Below are positions 1 through 8,400 of a stretch of 35,359 nucleotides of DNA, piece by piece. This DNA comes from a bacterium. Its GTDB lineage: Bacteria; Patescibacteria; Dojkabacteria; SC72. Location: assembly GCA_029553845.1 (NCBI GenBank), contig JAKPKF010000053.1, positions 1-35,359 of the forward strand, written 5' to 3'. The notes under the pieces are model-generated. The model had not been told where the DNA came from. It saw nothing but the letters and a program-made list of their open reading frames with translations, and made no database searches. The first letter of the stretch is position 1; each line of letters begins with the position of its first letter. The translations under genes were made by a program, and so were the position numbers.

Positions 1-141
1 ATATGATGAATATAATTACTGAGTAGTTAAATCTTTTCGTTAATCCTTTTAGATTTGACTAACTATACAGGGTTAACTATGTTTGTACATGATACTAGAC
101 AATACTTATGGACGTGGGTTCAATTCCCACCGTCTCCACCA
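1..141 (+). ncRNA. ssrA: tmRNA (ssrA), 3' part; 5' part lies before the window
   Basis: This is the 3' end of transfer-messenger RNA, which rescues stalled ribosomes together with SmpB (encoded at 15548). A T-arm with stem GTGGG/CCCAC and loop TTCAATT sits at 114-130. It is followed by the 3' acceptor strand CGTCTCC (131-137), discriminator A and an encoded CCA at 139-141. The upstream sequence has no D-arm or anticodon arm and instead resembles the pseudoknot-rich 3' part of bacterial tmRNAs. The tag reading frame is not visible and must lie off the left edge. An ordinary tRNA is ruled out by the missing anticodon arm. Confidence 0.85.
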
Positions 142-163
142 ATATTGAAAATATATTTAGGAT

Positions 164-694
164 TTATTCTTTCTTCTTAACAACCTTCTTTGCAACTGTT
201 TTTTTAACAGCTACCTTCTTCGCTACAACCTTTGGTTCTAATGCTAAAAGAATCTTATCTAGTTTTTCTGTAATACTATCCAACTTCTCTATTAAAGCTA
301 TATTATCTCCACCCTTTTGTCCTTTACCACCCTTTGTTTCAAAACATCTACTACAGTAAATAGGTTTGTCAGGAGATGGACTAAATGGAACTTCACATGT
401 TTCTCCACACTCATCACAAACTGCTTTGTACATAGTTGGCTTTTCATTTCTTCTCACAAAATCTCTGCTATTACCCCTGTCAAAAGATCTTCTTCCTCTT
501 CCATCATCTCTACTGTCTCTACTAGGTCCACCCTTTTTCTCAAAACACTGACTACAGTATATTGGTTTGTTTCCAGTTGGTCTAAATGGGACCTTACAAT
601 CCTTACCACACTCATCGCAGACAGCATCAAACATCTCTGGTTTGTCTTCTCTTCTGCCACTGAAATTACTTCTTCCTTGATTAAATCTTCCCAT
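164..694 (-). CDS. double CxxC-x17-CxxC zinc-ribbon protein with lysine-rich tail
   Basis: A 176-residue soluble protein with two copies of the CxxC-x17-CxxC zinc-binding module. In the first copy the cysteines are C26, C29, C47 and C50, exactly 17 residues apart; the second copy lies around residues 94-118. Both copies share the pattern AVCDECG...PIYCS.CFE. An Arg/Gly/Asp-rich linker joins them. A short amphipathic segment (about 128-150) follows, then a tail rich in alternating Lys, Val and Ala that resembles nucleic-acid-binding tails. The module matches the family known as CxxC-x17-CxxC, which is common in candidate-phyla genomes; its function is not established. RNA or DNA binding is my inference from the basic tail. 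Confidence 0.85.
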   Translation of the reverse strand: MGRFNQGRSNFSGRREDKPEMFDAVCDECGKDCKVPFRPTGNKPIYCSQCFEKKGGPSRDSRDDGRGRRSFDRGNSRDFVRRNEKPTMYKAVCDECGETCEVPFSPSPDKPIYCSRCFETKGGKGQKGGDNIALIEKLDSITEKLDKILLALEPKVVAKKVAVKKTVAKKVVKKKE

Positions 695-766
695 TTTTTT
701 ATTGCTTACAATCTTAATATACTAGCATCATAGCTTTTTAACGGAAGGATAGCAATGAAGGGAGAA

Positions 767-1381
767 TTACTCAACAAAGATACACTTCTCTTCCAAAGGC
801 TTACGAGGTGGTTTGTTTGTTGTTAAAGATGCATATCCAAGAGGAATAATTAGGCGAGGTTCCCAATTGTTGTCAAACTTAACCCCGTGTTTTGTAAGAA
901 TTTTCTTTAACTCCTCTTTGATGTACAGAGGGGAACACACCCACCCAGAAGATATTCCCATTGACTGAGCTTGAAGCATCATGGAGTAGGCGGCGTTAGC
1001 AACCCCCTGTTCCTCCTTGATATTCAGATTCTTAGATTCCACTTCAGATTCACGATATTCAGGATCTGAATCCCTAAACACAAGTATTGCTGCAGAAGCC
1101 TTTGATATAGAAATATCGTTGGAGCCTGTATCTCCTTTCTCGACTCTCTTAAATTCTTCCGGTGAGAGATTTGAGAATTGTTTCTCTCTTCCCGTTATTG
1201 CGGCTGTAGAAATTTCCTCTAGGCATTTTTTGTTTAGTATGGTGACAAAGAAGTAGGGTTGTCTGTTTTTCGCAGACGGAGCTGCTTGCCCAGCTTCCAA
1301 AATTAGAGTTAGGTCTCCTTTGGAAATTGTTTTTGCACTGTCAAAAACCCTACAACATGTTCTCTCGAAAATCTCTTTCAT
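767..1381 (-). CDS. nitroreductase-family FMN oxidoreductase
   Basis: A protein of about 204 residues with the nitroreductase fold. Near the N-terminus the segment AGQAAPSAKNRQPY is the usual FMN-contact region, and the C-terminus has GVANAAYSMMLQAQSMG followed by IIPLGYA, both typical. Members reduce nitro or quinone compounds, or act as specialised flavin enzymes, using NAD(P)H; the substrate here is unknown. I prefer the ATG at 1379-1381, two bases after the stop of the upstream gene. A GTG at 1393 would give 208 residues and overlap that gene by 11 bases. It is likely co-transcribed with the cysteine-rich protein upstream. Confidence 0.85.
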   Translation of the reverse strand: MKEIFERTCCRVFDSAKTISKGDLTLILEAGQAAPSAKNRQPYFFVTILNKKCLEEISTAAITGREKQFSNLSPEEFKRVEKGDTGSNDISISKASAAILVFRDSDPEYRESEVESKNLNIKEEQGVANAAYSMMLQAQSMGISSGWVCSPLYIKEELKKILTKHGVKFDNNWEPRLIIPLGYASLTTNKPPRKPLEEKCIFVE

Positions 1382-1382
1382 T

Positions 1383-1748
1383 CTATTTATCACAAGCCAT
1401 TAAGGTACACGTTACTTCTCCATTCATACACCCACACATATTGCATCCATCGCTAGATTGAAAACTCTCACCCTCCTTGTATGTATTACCCTCGAATGTG
1501 CATGTCTTTGCAGCACATGCTTTTTCTGTACAAACGGTTTTACCGTCATTGCAGAAACATGTGTTACAACCATCTGTGGAGTCGTAAATCTCGCCGTCTG
1601 CATATGCCCAACCATTGTATTCACATCTTAGAGGTTCTTTAGATACCTGGTTAGTATAGATAAGGAAACTAATTAAACCAATTACGATTGTTCCAAGGGT
1701 GATACTTAAACCAAGGAGAAAGGGATTGTCTTTGTTTTTGTCTGCCAT
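1383..1748 (-). CDS. membrane-anchored protein with two pacifastin/VWC-like cysteine-rich repeats
   Basis: 121 residues. A hydrophobic helix at about 11-31 acts as an anchor, and residues 42-119 are outside. They hold two repeats with identical cysteine spacing, C-x18-C-x2-C-x-C-x6-C-x4-C: C42, 61, 64, 66, 73, 78 and C83, 102, 105, 107, 114, 119. The core of each repeat reads CN.C.C..G...CT...C, which is the signature of pacifastin-type and von Willebrand factor C-like disulfide domains known mainly from animals. All twelve cysteines pair off in number, so an oxidised extracellular form is expected. The role is unknown; inhibition of a protease or adhesion are possibilities only. It directly precedes the nitroreductase gene. 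Confidence 0.75.
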   Translation of the reverse strand: MADKNKDNPFLLGLSITLGTIVIGLISFLIYTNQVSKEPLRCEYNGWAYADGEIYDSTDGCNTCFCNDGKTVCTEKACAAKTCTFEGNTYKEGESFQSSDGCNMCGCMNGEVTCTLMACDK

Positions 1749-1768
1749 GTCGAAAAGTATATATTATT

Positions 1769-2170
1769 TTACAACTTCAACGCCATTGCGATGTAATACC
1801 CAGCTACCGAGGTAACTGTGGATATGGATGTCCCCCAGATTAGGTCAATTATTGTTACAGAAACAGGCCAATTTTTTAAAGTGGCAAGGTTTGTAAGATC
1901 GTAAGTGGAGTATGTAAGGAACCCAAACAGCGCTCCAAGCATTACTGTTTTCCAAATATTCTGTGCTTCATATCCTGGCAATACCGCAAAGATTATTACA
2001 CCAACTATAAATACAAGGTAGAAGATTAAGGCTGGGAAGAGCTTAGGATTCTCAGCGAGGAGATGGCCAATTTTAGTAGCGTAGATATTTTTTGCAATGA
2101 AGTTAAGCCATATGAAGTCGATGGCCAAGAAGACTACAAAGGTTATTATGTAAAGGTATATATATTTCAT
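1769..2170 (-). CDS. DUF2177-family membrane protein
   Basis: 133 residues with four predicted membrane helices (about 2-22, 44-66, 70-92 and 105-130). The opening DFIWLNFIAKNIY and the central LGALFGFLTYSTYDLTNLATLKNWP are the conserved parts of the DUF2177 family. Members are small bacterial inner-membrane proteins with no assigned activity. The gene ends 20 bases before the start of the cysteine-rich protein gene on the same strand, so the two may share a transcript. It is divergent from the PAP2 gene, with a shared 35-base promoter region. Confidence 0.85.
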   Translation of the reverse strand: MKYIYLYIITFVVFLAIDFIWLNFIAKNIYATKIGHLLAENPKLFPALIFYLVFIVGVIIFAVLPGYEAQNIWKTVMLGALFGFLTYSTYDLTNLATLKNWPVSVTIIDLIWGTSISTVTSVAGYYIAMALKL

Positions 2171-2194
2171 ATTTCTTTTTAGTTATTTTATGTA

Positions 2195-2200
2195 TATATT
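2195..2200 (+). promoter_or_regulatory. -10 element for the PAP2-family gene
   Basis: TATATT ends five bases before the ATG at 2206. A transcript from this box would start at or next to the start codon, so the mRNA should be leaderless. No clear -35 is visible. Confidence 0.45.
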
Positions 2201-2205
2201 GTAGC

Positions 2206-3093
2206 ATGTCTCTAAAGGAATTTTTGAAAAAAAACATAAGAACCATTCTCTTAATCCTGATAGGCATTGCAATCGTTTTGGTAAATTTCTTTGTATACCG
2301 TTTTGCAATGGATATGATTATTGTTGTCCTTATCCTCCTGGCTATCATATTTAAGAAACAGAATGAATTTTTTAAAGAATGGAGTATTCCAATTGCGCTT
2401 TTTTACCTGTACGAATTTTTAAGAGGTAGGGCATATGACATTGCGCAGTGGTTAAACAGACCTCTTTACAACGAAATTTTAGTAACTACAGAAAAAAAAC
2501 TGTTTGCCATAGGGGGAGACATTCCTACTGTGTTTCTTCAGTATTCATTGTCGAATGCTCCAAGCGGGAATTTTCTACCAAACTGGTATGACTATGTACT
2601 CTTCTTCTTCTACATGTCTTTCTTCTGGTTCTGGTTAGTAGCTGGATTTGTAATATGGCGAAAGAGTAGGGACGTGTTTATGAGGTATATATATGGATTG
2701 GTGGGCTTTTCTCTTTTTGATACTTTGATATATATACTTTTCCCATCTGCTCCTCCTTGGTATGCAGCACAGGTAGGACTGCTTCCTCCGCTTCAGAGGA
2801 TAATGCTTGTCCACGATTACTTTGCTTCAAAGTATGTTAATTTAGTTAGTACATATGGTAATAATGATTTTGCCGCCTGGCCTTCACACCATGCTGCATG
2901 GTCATTTTATGCAAGTATTTTTCTGATAGGGGTGTTTGGCAAGAAGATGTTGCCATCCTTAATTGTTCCTTTGGTAATCGTTTTTGCTACTTGGTATGGT
3001 GCAGAGCATTATGTCATAGATTCGCTAGCAGGATTCGCAATTGCGGGATTTACATACTGGATTGTAATGAGAATAGGGAAGAAAAGGGGCTAA
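2206..3093 (+). CDS. PAP2-superfamily membrane phosphatase / phosphotransferase
   Basis: 295 residues with about six membrane helices. The three PAP2 catalytic segments are present: PSAPPW near residue 180, PSHHAAWS at 226-233 with the acid/base histidine, and EHYVIDSLAG from residue 267 with H268 and D272. The arrangement resembles the inositolphosphorylceramide synthase-like branch of the family rather than a short PAP2 enzyme. Likely substrates are lipid phosphates such as phosphatidic acid or undecaprenyl pyrophosphate, in the cytoplasmic membrane; the exact one is not visible. It converges on mscL and overlaps it by four bases (3090-3093). Confidence 0.85.
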   Translation: MSLKEFLKKNIRTILLILIGIAIVLVNFFVYRFAMDMIIVVLILLAIIFKKQNEFFKEWSIPIALFYLYEFLRGRAYDIAQWLNRPLYNEILVTTEKKLFAIGGDIPTVFLQYSLSNAPSGNFLPNWYDYVLFFFYMSFFWFWLVAGFVIWRKSRDVFMRYIYGLVGFSLFDTLIYILFPSAPPWYAAQVGLLPPLQRIMLVHDYFASKYVNLVSTYGNNDFAAWPSHHAAWSFYASIFLIGVFGKKMLPSLIVPLVIVFATWYGAEHYVIDSLAGFAIAGFTYWIVMRIGKKRG

Positions 3094-3392
3094 TTTTTTT
3101 TCTTGTCTAGTTTTTCAACTTTAAGAATTTTTACACCAAAGTAAACAACAAGCGCTATTACTAGGAAGTCGATTGTTGTACTAATGAAGTTCCCCCACAT
3201 TAGTTGAGATTGTCCAATTTGTATATATGCTTCATTTAAATCTCCAAATCTACCGAGCAGAAGGCCAATTAATGGGTTGATTAAATCAGTAACGATTGAG
3301 GATACGACTTTCGATACAGCGCCACCTAATATGAAGCCGACGGCTAAACCTACAACTCCCTGCTCACGAATAAAATTTAGGAAATTTTTCAT
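3090..3392 (-). CDS. mscL: large-conductance mechanosensitive channel MscL
   Basis: 100 residues, slightly shorter than typical MscL (about 130). The N-terminal helix FLNFIREQGVVGLAVG and the pore-lining first membrane helix GFILGGAVSKVVSSIVTDLI match the family closely. A second membrane helix is at about 70-92, followed by a short Lys-rich cytoplasmic end; most of the usual C-terminal bundle helix is missing. MscL opens under membrane tension to release solutes in hypo-osmotic shock. It may share a transcript with the upstream gene at 3419-3955 (26 bases apart). Confidence 0.9.
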   Translation of the reverse strand: MKNFLNFIREQGVVGLAVGFILGGAVSKVVSSIVTDLINPLIGLLLGRFGDLNEAYIQIGQSQLMWGNFISTTIDFLVIALVVYFGVKILKVEKLDKKKN

Positions 3393-3418
3393 AAATTAAA
3401 GATATATTAAATTATTAA

Positions 3419-3955
3419 CTAATCTAAACCAAGGGGTACGAATTTAAATTCGTCCATTACATATGCCCCAGAAGTGTCTTCGTTTTTTGTAAATACAACT
3501 GAATTTTCGCCTTGGTTTAAGCCAGCATATCCCACTTCGTACCATTTCCACCCTTTTGTATCTTCCGAGAAGTGTTGGTAGAGAAGTGTTTTCGATCCGT
3601 TAACTACTACAGTTGCATCTCTTGTATTGCTTGAATGCACTCCATCGTCAGAAAGTTTTACCCAAAGGGTATAATCTCCAGCCTTGTCGGAATTTACAAT
3701 ATATGTCGCGGAGGCTCCTTTCTCTGCAAGATATGCCTCCAAACCTCTGGCAGATTCTTGTATGTACGAGAAAGCGCCCCCTCCAGTAAGAGTTCCTTCA
3801 CCAGCTTCCACATAAATAGTTCCAGCAGGATCATTTATTTGGATTTCTTGGCTATTGGCCTGGTTCTTTGCTCGTTCTTTGTTGTATATAACCAATGCTA
3901 TTGGAATTGCTATTACAACTAATATAATTGGGATATATATAAGATATTTTTTCAT
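3419..3955 (-). CDS. membrane-anchored beta-sandwich protein, CBM6/35-like
   Basis: 178 residues. A short cytoplasmic start is followed by one membrane helix at about 4-25, and the rest is outside. The outer part (about 47-176) begins with an EAGEGTLTGG-type strand and includes AGDYTLWVKLSDDG, a DATVVVNG strand, GWKWYEVG and a final YVMDEFKFVPLG. This order of strands is that of carbohydrate-binding modules of the CBM6/CBM35 type. The likely role is binding a surface or environmental polysaccharide. No catalytic domain is attached. The fold call is from pattern only. Confidence 0.65.
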   Translation of the reverse strand: MKKYLIYIPIILVVIAIPIALVIYNKERAKNQANSQEIQINDPAGTIYVEAGEGTLTGGGAFSYIQESARGLEAYLAEKGASATYIVNSDKAGDYTLWVKLSDDGVHSSNTRDATVVVNGSKTLLYQHFSEDTKGWKWYEVGYAGLNQGENSVVFTKNEDTSGAYVMDEFKFVPLGLD

Positions 3956-3980
3956 AAACAGAATATTATTTAAATATTAA

Positions 3981-4262
3981 CTAACGCCCCTCCCTTTCAA
4001 GTTTTTCCAAAACCTCATCCTCGACAGGGTTGTCATTAGGTTGGTCAATTTTTATTTCATTTAGGCTATGTCCAAGATTAATGGGACACATAGGTCCATG
4101 CCCTTTATTGCTCTCTTCTAGCCGATCTATCTTTGTGGATACATTGCCGAGACCATCTCCAAGAGGATTTTTCCCGACACCCTCTATTGGAGCAAGCCCT
4201 TCTTTTGCCAAGATACTGTCCCAGTATTCTTGGGAATTTTTGTCTATTTTCTTTTCTTCCAT
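3981..4262 (-). CDS. small soluble hypothetical protein, directly downstream of tRNA-Ser
   Basis: 93 residues, strongly charged, with no membrane helix or signal peptide. I do not recognise a family. The N-terminal part (KKIDKNSQEYWDSILAKEG) looks helical, the middle is Gly/Pro-rich, and two cysteine- and histidine-containing stretches (GHGPMCPINLGHS) lie near residue 55. Its ATG is only five bases beyond the CCA end of tRNA-Ser, so it is probably on the same primary transcript and is released by tRNA 3' processing. Confidence 0.6.
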   Translation of the reverse strand: MEEKKIDKNSQEYWDSILAKEGLAPIEGVGKNPLGDGLGNVSTKIDRLEESNKGHGPMCPINLGHSLNEIKIDQPNDNPVEDEVLEKLEREGR

Positions 4263-4267
4263 ATGTA

Positions 4268-4359
4268 TGGCGGAGAGGGCGGGATTCGAACCCGCGATAG
4301 GTTTTAAGGCCTATGCCTCGTTAGCAGTGAGGTACTTTCGGCCACTCAGTCACCTCTCC
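4268..4359 (-). tRNA. trnS: tRNA-Ser (anticodon GCU)
   Basis: Read on the minus strand, the acceptor strand GGAGAGG (4359-4353) pairs with CCTCTCC (4278-4272). The discriminator is G and CCA is encoded at 4270-4268. The anticodon loop CTGCTAA gives GCU for AGC/AGU serine codons. A long variable arm, typical of serine tRNA, is present. The T-arm is GCGGG TTCGAAT CCCGC. Confidence 0.97.
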
Positions 4360-4369
4360 AATGGTCCTA

Positions 4370-4375
4370 ATTATA
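4370..4375 (-). promoter_or_regulatory. -10 element for tRNA-Ser
   Basis: On the minus strand this reads TATAAT and lies ten bases upstream of the mature tRNA 5' end. No clear -35 is seen. It lies back to back with the nfo promoter on the plus strand. Confidence 0.5.
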
Positions 4376-4384
4376 CACTATCTG

Positions 4385-4393
4385 TGCTAGAAT
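4385..4393 (+). promoter_or_regulatory. extended -10 promoter for nfo
   Basis: TGCTAGAAT is an extended -10 (TGn plus TAGAAT). Its last base is five bases before the ATG at 4399, which predicts transcription starting at the start codon. Confidence 0.55.
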
Positions 4394-4398
4394 ATACT

Positions 4399-5268
4399 AT
4401 GTACTTAGGCATACATGTATCATCTAGTGGTGGTATACAAAATTCAATAAAAAATGGAGAAAAGTATGGTGTAAACAGCATTCAGATTATGCCAACCGCA
4501 CCAATGAGATGGGCTACAAAGTTAATTTCAGATGAAGAAATTGAAAAATTTGTTAATGAATTAGAAAATTCAAATATTAAAAAAATATTAATCCACGGAA
4601 TATATTTAACTAACCTGGCAAGAAGCGACAAACAGATGTTCCATCTAGGGAAAATGGGTTTAGTGGTTTACTTAGATTTTGCAGAAAAAGTAGCAAAAGA
4701 AATTAAAAAAAGAAAAATAAACAGTGAAATACTTGGAGTATGCTTCCATCCTGGATCCCAAAAAGAACTCTCCTACGAAGATAGTCTGGAGAGGATATCT
4801 TACGGAATGCAGTGGGTTTTGGACGAAGTACCTGGAACACAGAAGCTACTAATTGAAAGCACTGCAGGTACAGGAAGTAACCTCGGAAGAACATTTACAG
4901 AACTTAAGATTATGCGAGAAGGAGTGAAAGACAAGAAAAGGGTAGGCTTTGTCGTAGATACCCAACATACATTTGCAGGGGGATATGACTGGATTAATGA
5001 CATTAATGGAGTATTAAGCGACATGGACAGAGAAATTGGTATTGAGAATGTAAAGGCAATCCATCTTAACGATTCTGCAACTGCACTTGGTAGTAACAAA
5101 GACAGGCATGCAGATTTAGGAAAGGGAAAGATAGGGGAGAAAACAATTAAAGATATATTACATAACAAAAAACTTGCAAATATTCCCTTCATCCTCGAGA
5201 CCCCTGCATTAAAAAGTGACACAGATACTTACAAGGAAGTAGAGGTTCTTAAAAATTTAGCAAATTAA
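4399..5268 (+). CDS. nfo: endonuclease IV (AP endonuclease)
   Basis: 289 residues, the normal length for Nfo. It is a TIM-barrel enzyme that cuts DNA 5' of abasic sites in base-excision repair and binds three zinc ions. Visible family motifs in order are LGIHVSSSGG, HPGS, LIESTAGTGSNLG, VVDTQHTF, IHLNDS, DRHADLGKG and ILETPAL, containing the expected metal-binding His, Glu and Asp residues. The frame is open further upstream through the tRNA-Ser gene, but the ATG at 4399 starts exactly at the conserved N-terminus and sits just after the extended -10 element. It leads a DNA-repair group with the helicase-nuclease downstream. Confidence 0.95.
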   Translation: MYLGIHVSSSGGIQNSIKNGEKYGVNSIQIMPTAPMRWATKLISDEEIEKFVNELENSNIKKILIHGIYLTNLARSDKQMFHLGKMGLVVYLDFAEKVAKEIKKRKINSEILGVCFHPGSQKELSYEDSLERISYGMQWVLDEVPGTQKLLIESTAGTGSNLGRTFTELKIMREGVKDKKRVGFVVDTQHTFAGGYDWINDINGVLSDMDREIGIENVKAIHLNDSATALGSNKDRHADLGKGKIGEKTIKDILHNKKLANIPFILETPALKSDTDTYKEVEVLKNLAN

Positions 5269-5284
5269 ATTAATTAAAATATTC

Positions 5285-5413
5285 ATGAACAAGGAAAAAC
5301 TTACAAAATTTTTAAACAAATTCCCAAATGGAAGATTACTGTTTGCTATCCTCTCAGGGATAATTCTTGCCTTGATTCTTTACCTCGTGTTCTTACTTCT
5401 ACCACTGAGATAG
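5285..5413 (+). CDS. 42-residue single-helix membrane protein
   Basis: A short frame between nfo and the helicase gene. The product begins MNKEKLTKFLNKFPNGR, a basic cytoplasmic face, and then has one long hydrophobic helix (about residues 18-41) ending in Arg. Its TAG stop shares one base with the GTG start of the helicase gene (TAGTG), the pattern of translational coupling. This arrangement and the clean membrane topology are the reasons to accept it as real. There is no recognisable family and the function is unknown. Confidence 0.6.
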   Translation: MNKEKLTKFLNKFPNGRLLFAILSGIILALILYLVFLLLPLR

Positions 5414-8400
5414 TGTCACAAATTAGATTAAACGAAAATCAGAAGAAAGCAGTAGAGTACAACAAAGGAGACCTCCTCATAATTGCAGGAGCAGGAACGG
5501 GAAAAACAGCTGTAATTACACAGAGAATCATAAACATTATTAAAAAGGATTTGGCAAAACCATCTGAAATTCTTGCACTGACATTTACAGAAAAAGCATC
5601 TGAAGAGATGAAGGAAAGAGTAGATGTGGAGATGGAGTATGGATACGAAGAACCCTGGATATCTACATTTCACTCCTTTTGTGACAGAGTCCTACGAGAG
5701 GACGGATACCATATTGGGCTAGACAGCAATTACTCTTTGATGAGTGGAGCACAGTCGTACATCTTTCTTAGAAGATTTCTCTATGACCTCCCATTAGATA
5801 CTCTCAAGCCAAGAGGGAATCCAACAAAATTTCTCAACGATCTAATTAAACACTTCTCCAGATTACAAGATGAAGATGTATCAGATGAAGAATATGTAAA
5901 ATATGCAAAAGCTCTACCAAAGAAAACACCAGAAGAGAAAGCAAACTTTGAGAAATACAAAGAACTTTCTGAAACATACAAAAAATATTCAGAGTTAAAG
6001 ATTGAAAATTCCAAAATAGACTTTGGAGATTTAATAATTCTTACACTAAAACTGTTTAGAGAAAGAGCAGATGTTTTAGAAAAATACAGAAAACAGTTTA
6101 AATATATTCTTGTAGATGAGTTTCAAGATACCAACTATACCCAGAATGTCCTTATTAATACTCTTAAAGACGGTAAAAGACACAAACTAACTGTAGTTGG
6201 GGATGACGACCAAGCTATTTACAAATTTAGAGGTGCTGCAATATCCAACATTCTTCAATTCAAGGAAAAATATCCTGAGGCTATGGAGATTGTTTTAACA
6301 GATAACTACAGATCAAGGCAAGAAATCCTAGATGCCTCATACGCCCTTATTAAACACAACAATCCAAACAGGTTGGAAGAAACAGAAAAGATAGACAAGA
6401 AACTTGTGGCAAGAGGAGCCTTTGAACCACAAGAAGAGGTTGTTTCTTTAATCGCCGCAAAAGATGAATATACTGAAACAGAAAGGGTTGTAGGAGAGAT
6501 TCTTAAACTTACAGGATACGGAGAGCATGCACAGGAGGGTAGTGGAGCACAAATTTTTGACGAGAAAGGTCAAGCAGGATTCCTAGGGCTTTCAAAGAAA
6601 GGCAAATTCAAATTTAGTGACATTGCAATACTGGTAAGAGCAAATTCCCATGCAGAGCCCTTTATCCAGGAGCTTCGAAACAAAGGAGTTCCATACAAAC
6701 TAGGTGGAGCAAGAGGATTGTATTTTAGACCAGAGATTCAAAATATTGTTGCTTTCCTTAGAGTCTTAGTCGATTACTCAGATGAAATTGCTATGTACAA
6801 ATTGCTTTCAATGAACATTTGGAATTTAACTGTAAGAGAATATATTGAAATAAATAGACTAGCCAGAGAGGAGAAATTAACTCTTTTTGAGGAATTAGAA
6901 AAACTTTGGGATGTAAAGATTGGTGAGGTTGAGGGAGCAATTGATGATGTAAGTAATCCGTTAGTCCTCAAGATGCTAGATGCCAAGGCCATAGCTGGGA
7001 TAAGTAATTTGCTTGAGATAGTAGATAGCTCTCTAAAAAGGATTAAAGATGGCAGACCTATACTAGAAATCCTGTACGATTATGTAAAGGTAAGTGGATA
7101 TCTAGATTCTTTCTTGGGAGAAGAGAGTGGAGAGAATCTCTTTGCAGTGTCAAATATACAAAAGTTTTTTGAATTGGTAAAAAAATATGAGAAAGATAAT
7201 CCAGACTCAAACATATATGAATATGTAGACTATCTTAACTACTGTATGGAGGTTGGAGAATCTCCTGTGGTAGATCAGTCTGAACTGGAAGATTTTAATG
7301 GTGTAAATATACTTACAGTACATGGCTCAAAAGGTTTGGAATTTCCAGTAGTATTTTTGGTTAATCTTGTTTCTCAGAGATTCCCGTCACAAAACAGGTC
7401 AGATGCAATACCAATTCCAGAAGAATTAATTAAGGAAACATTGGGGGAGAATTTTTCTGAGAGTAATTCACATCTTCAAGAGGAAAGAAGACTTTTCTAT
7501 GTTGGAGCTACTAGAGCACAAGAGAAATTGTATCTTTCTGCTGCTAAATATTACGGTGATGGCAAATCTAGCAAAAAGCCGAGTATATTCCTAAACGAGA
7601 TACTAGACAGAAATGTAGGAGATGAATTTGTTGGATTAATTAAAGATGGAGGGATGAAAATTGCAAGTATGGATTTGGATACATATGAATCAATTGTTCC
7701 GAAAGAAGTTAAATTGGATGTAATTAAAAACTTTAGCTATTCTCAGCTACATACATACGAAGATTGTCCAAGGAAATATGAGTATTCCTATGTACTTAGA
7801 GTTCCTCAAAAACCAAAATCATCTTTGTCTTTTGGAACAACAATTCACAATACTCTTAAAGAACTTTACACTGCATTAAAACACTCCAAAGAAGGATTGG
7901 AAGGAGTTTATGCACCTCCAACACTAAAAGATTTACTTGGATACTACGAAAAGAACTGGGTAAGTACAGGCTACGAAAGTACTAAACAAGAACAGTTAAG
8001 GAAAGAAGAGGGAAGAAAAATCTTGAGGGAGTATTACAACAAAATGTATTCTGAACAACAAAAACCATTGAAACTAGAAGAATCTTTCTCTGTACACTTT
8101 GGAGAGAGTGTATTTGTGGGGAAGATAGATAGGATTGATATGGTAGGTGAGGAAGGCGAGGTCTGTATTGTGGATTACAAAACAGGAAAGGTAAAAAACG
8201 AGGCAAATATTAAAAAGGATTTACAACTTCCATTATATGCTGTATTTGCACAGGAGAAGTTAGGATTAAAGGTTGTAAGTGCAAAATATATATTTGTGGA
8301 GTCAATGGAAGAGATAGAGGTAGATATCTCACAAAAAAGGAAGGATTTGGCAAAAGAGAAGCTATTGGAAGCAATAGGGAATATCCGAGAAAGGAAGTTT

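Noticed and set aside
108..733. Open frames on the plus strand across the zinc-ribbon gene
   Set aside because: They are antisense to a gene with clear repeated CxxC motifs and have low-complexity, Phe/Ser/Leu-rich translations with no domain.
4030..4398. N-terminal extension of endonuclease IV through the tRNA-Ser gene
   Set aside because: It would translate the antisense of tRNA-Ser. The protein family starts at the MYLGIHVS of the ATG at 4399.
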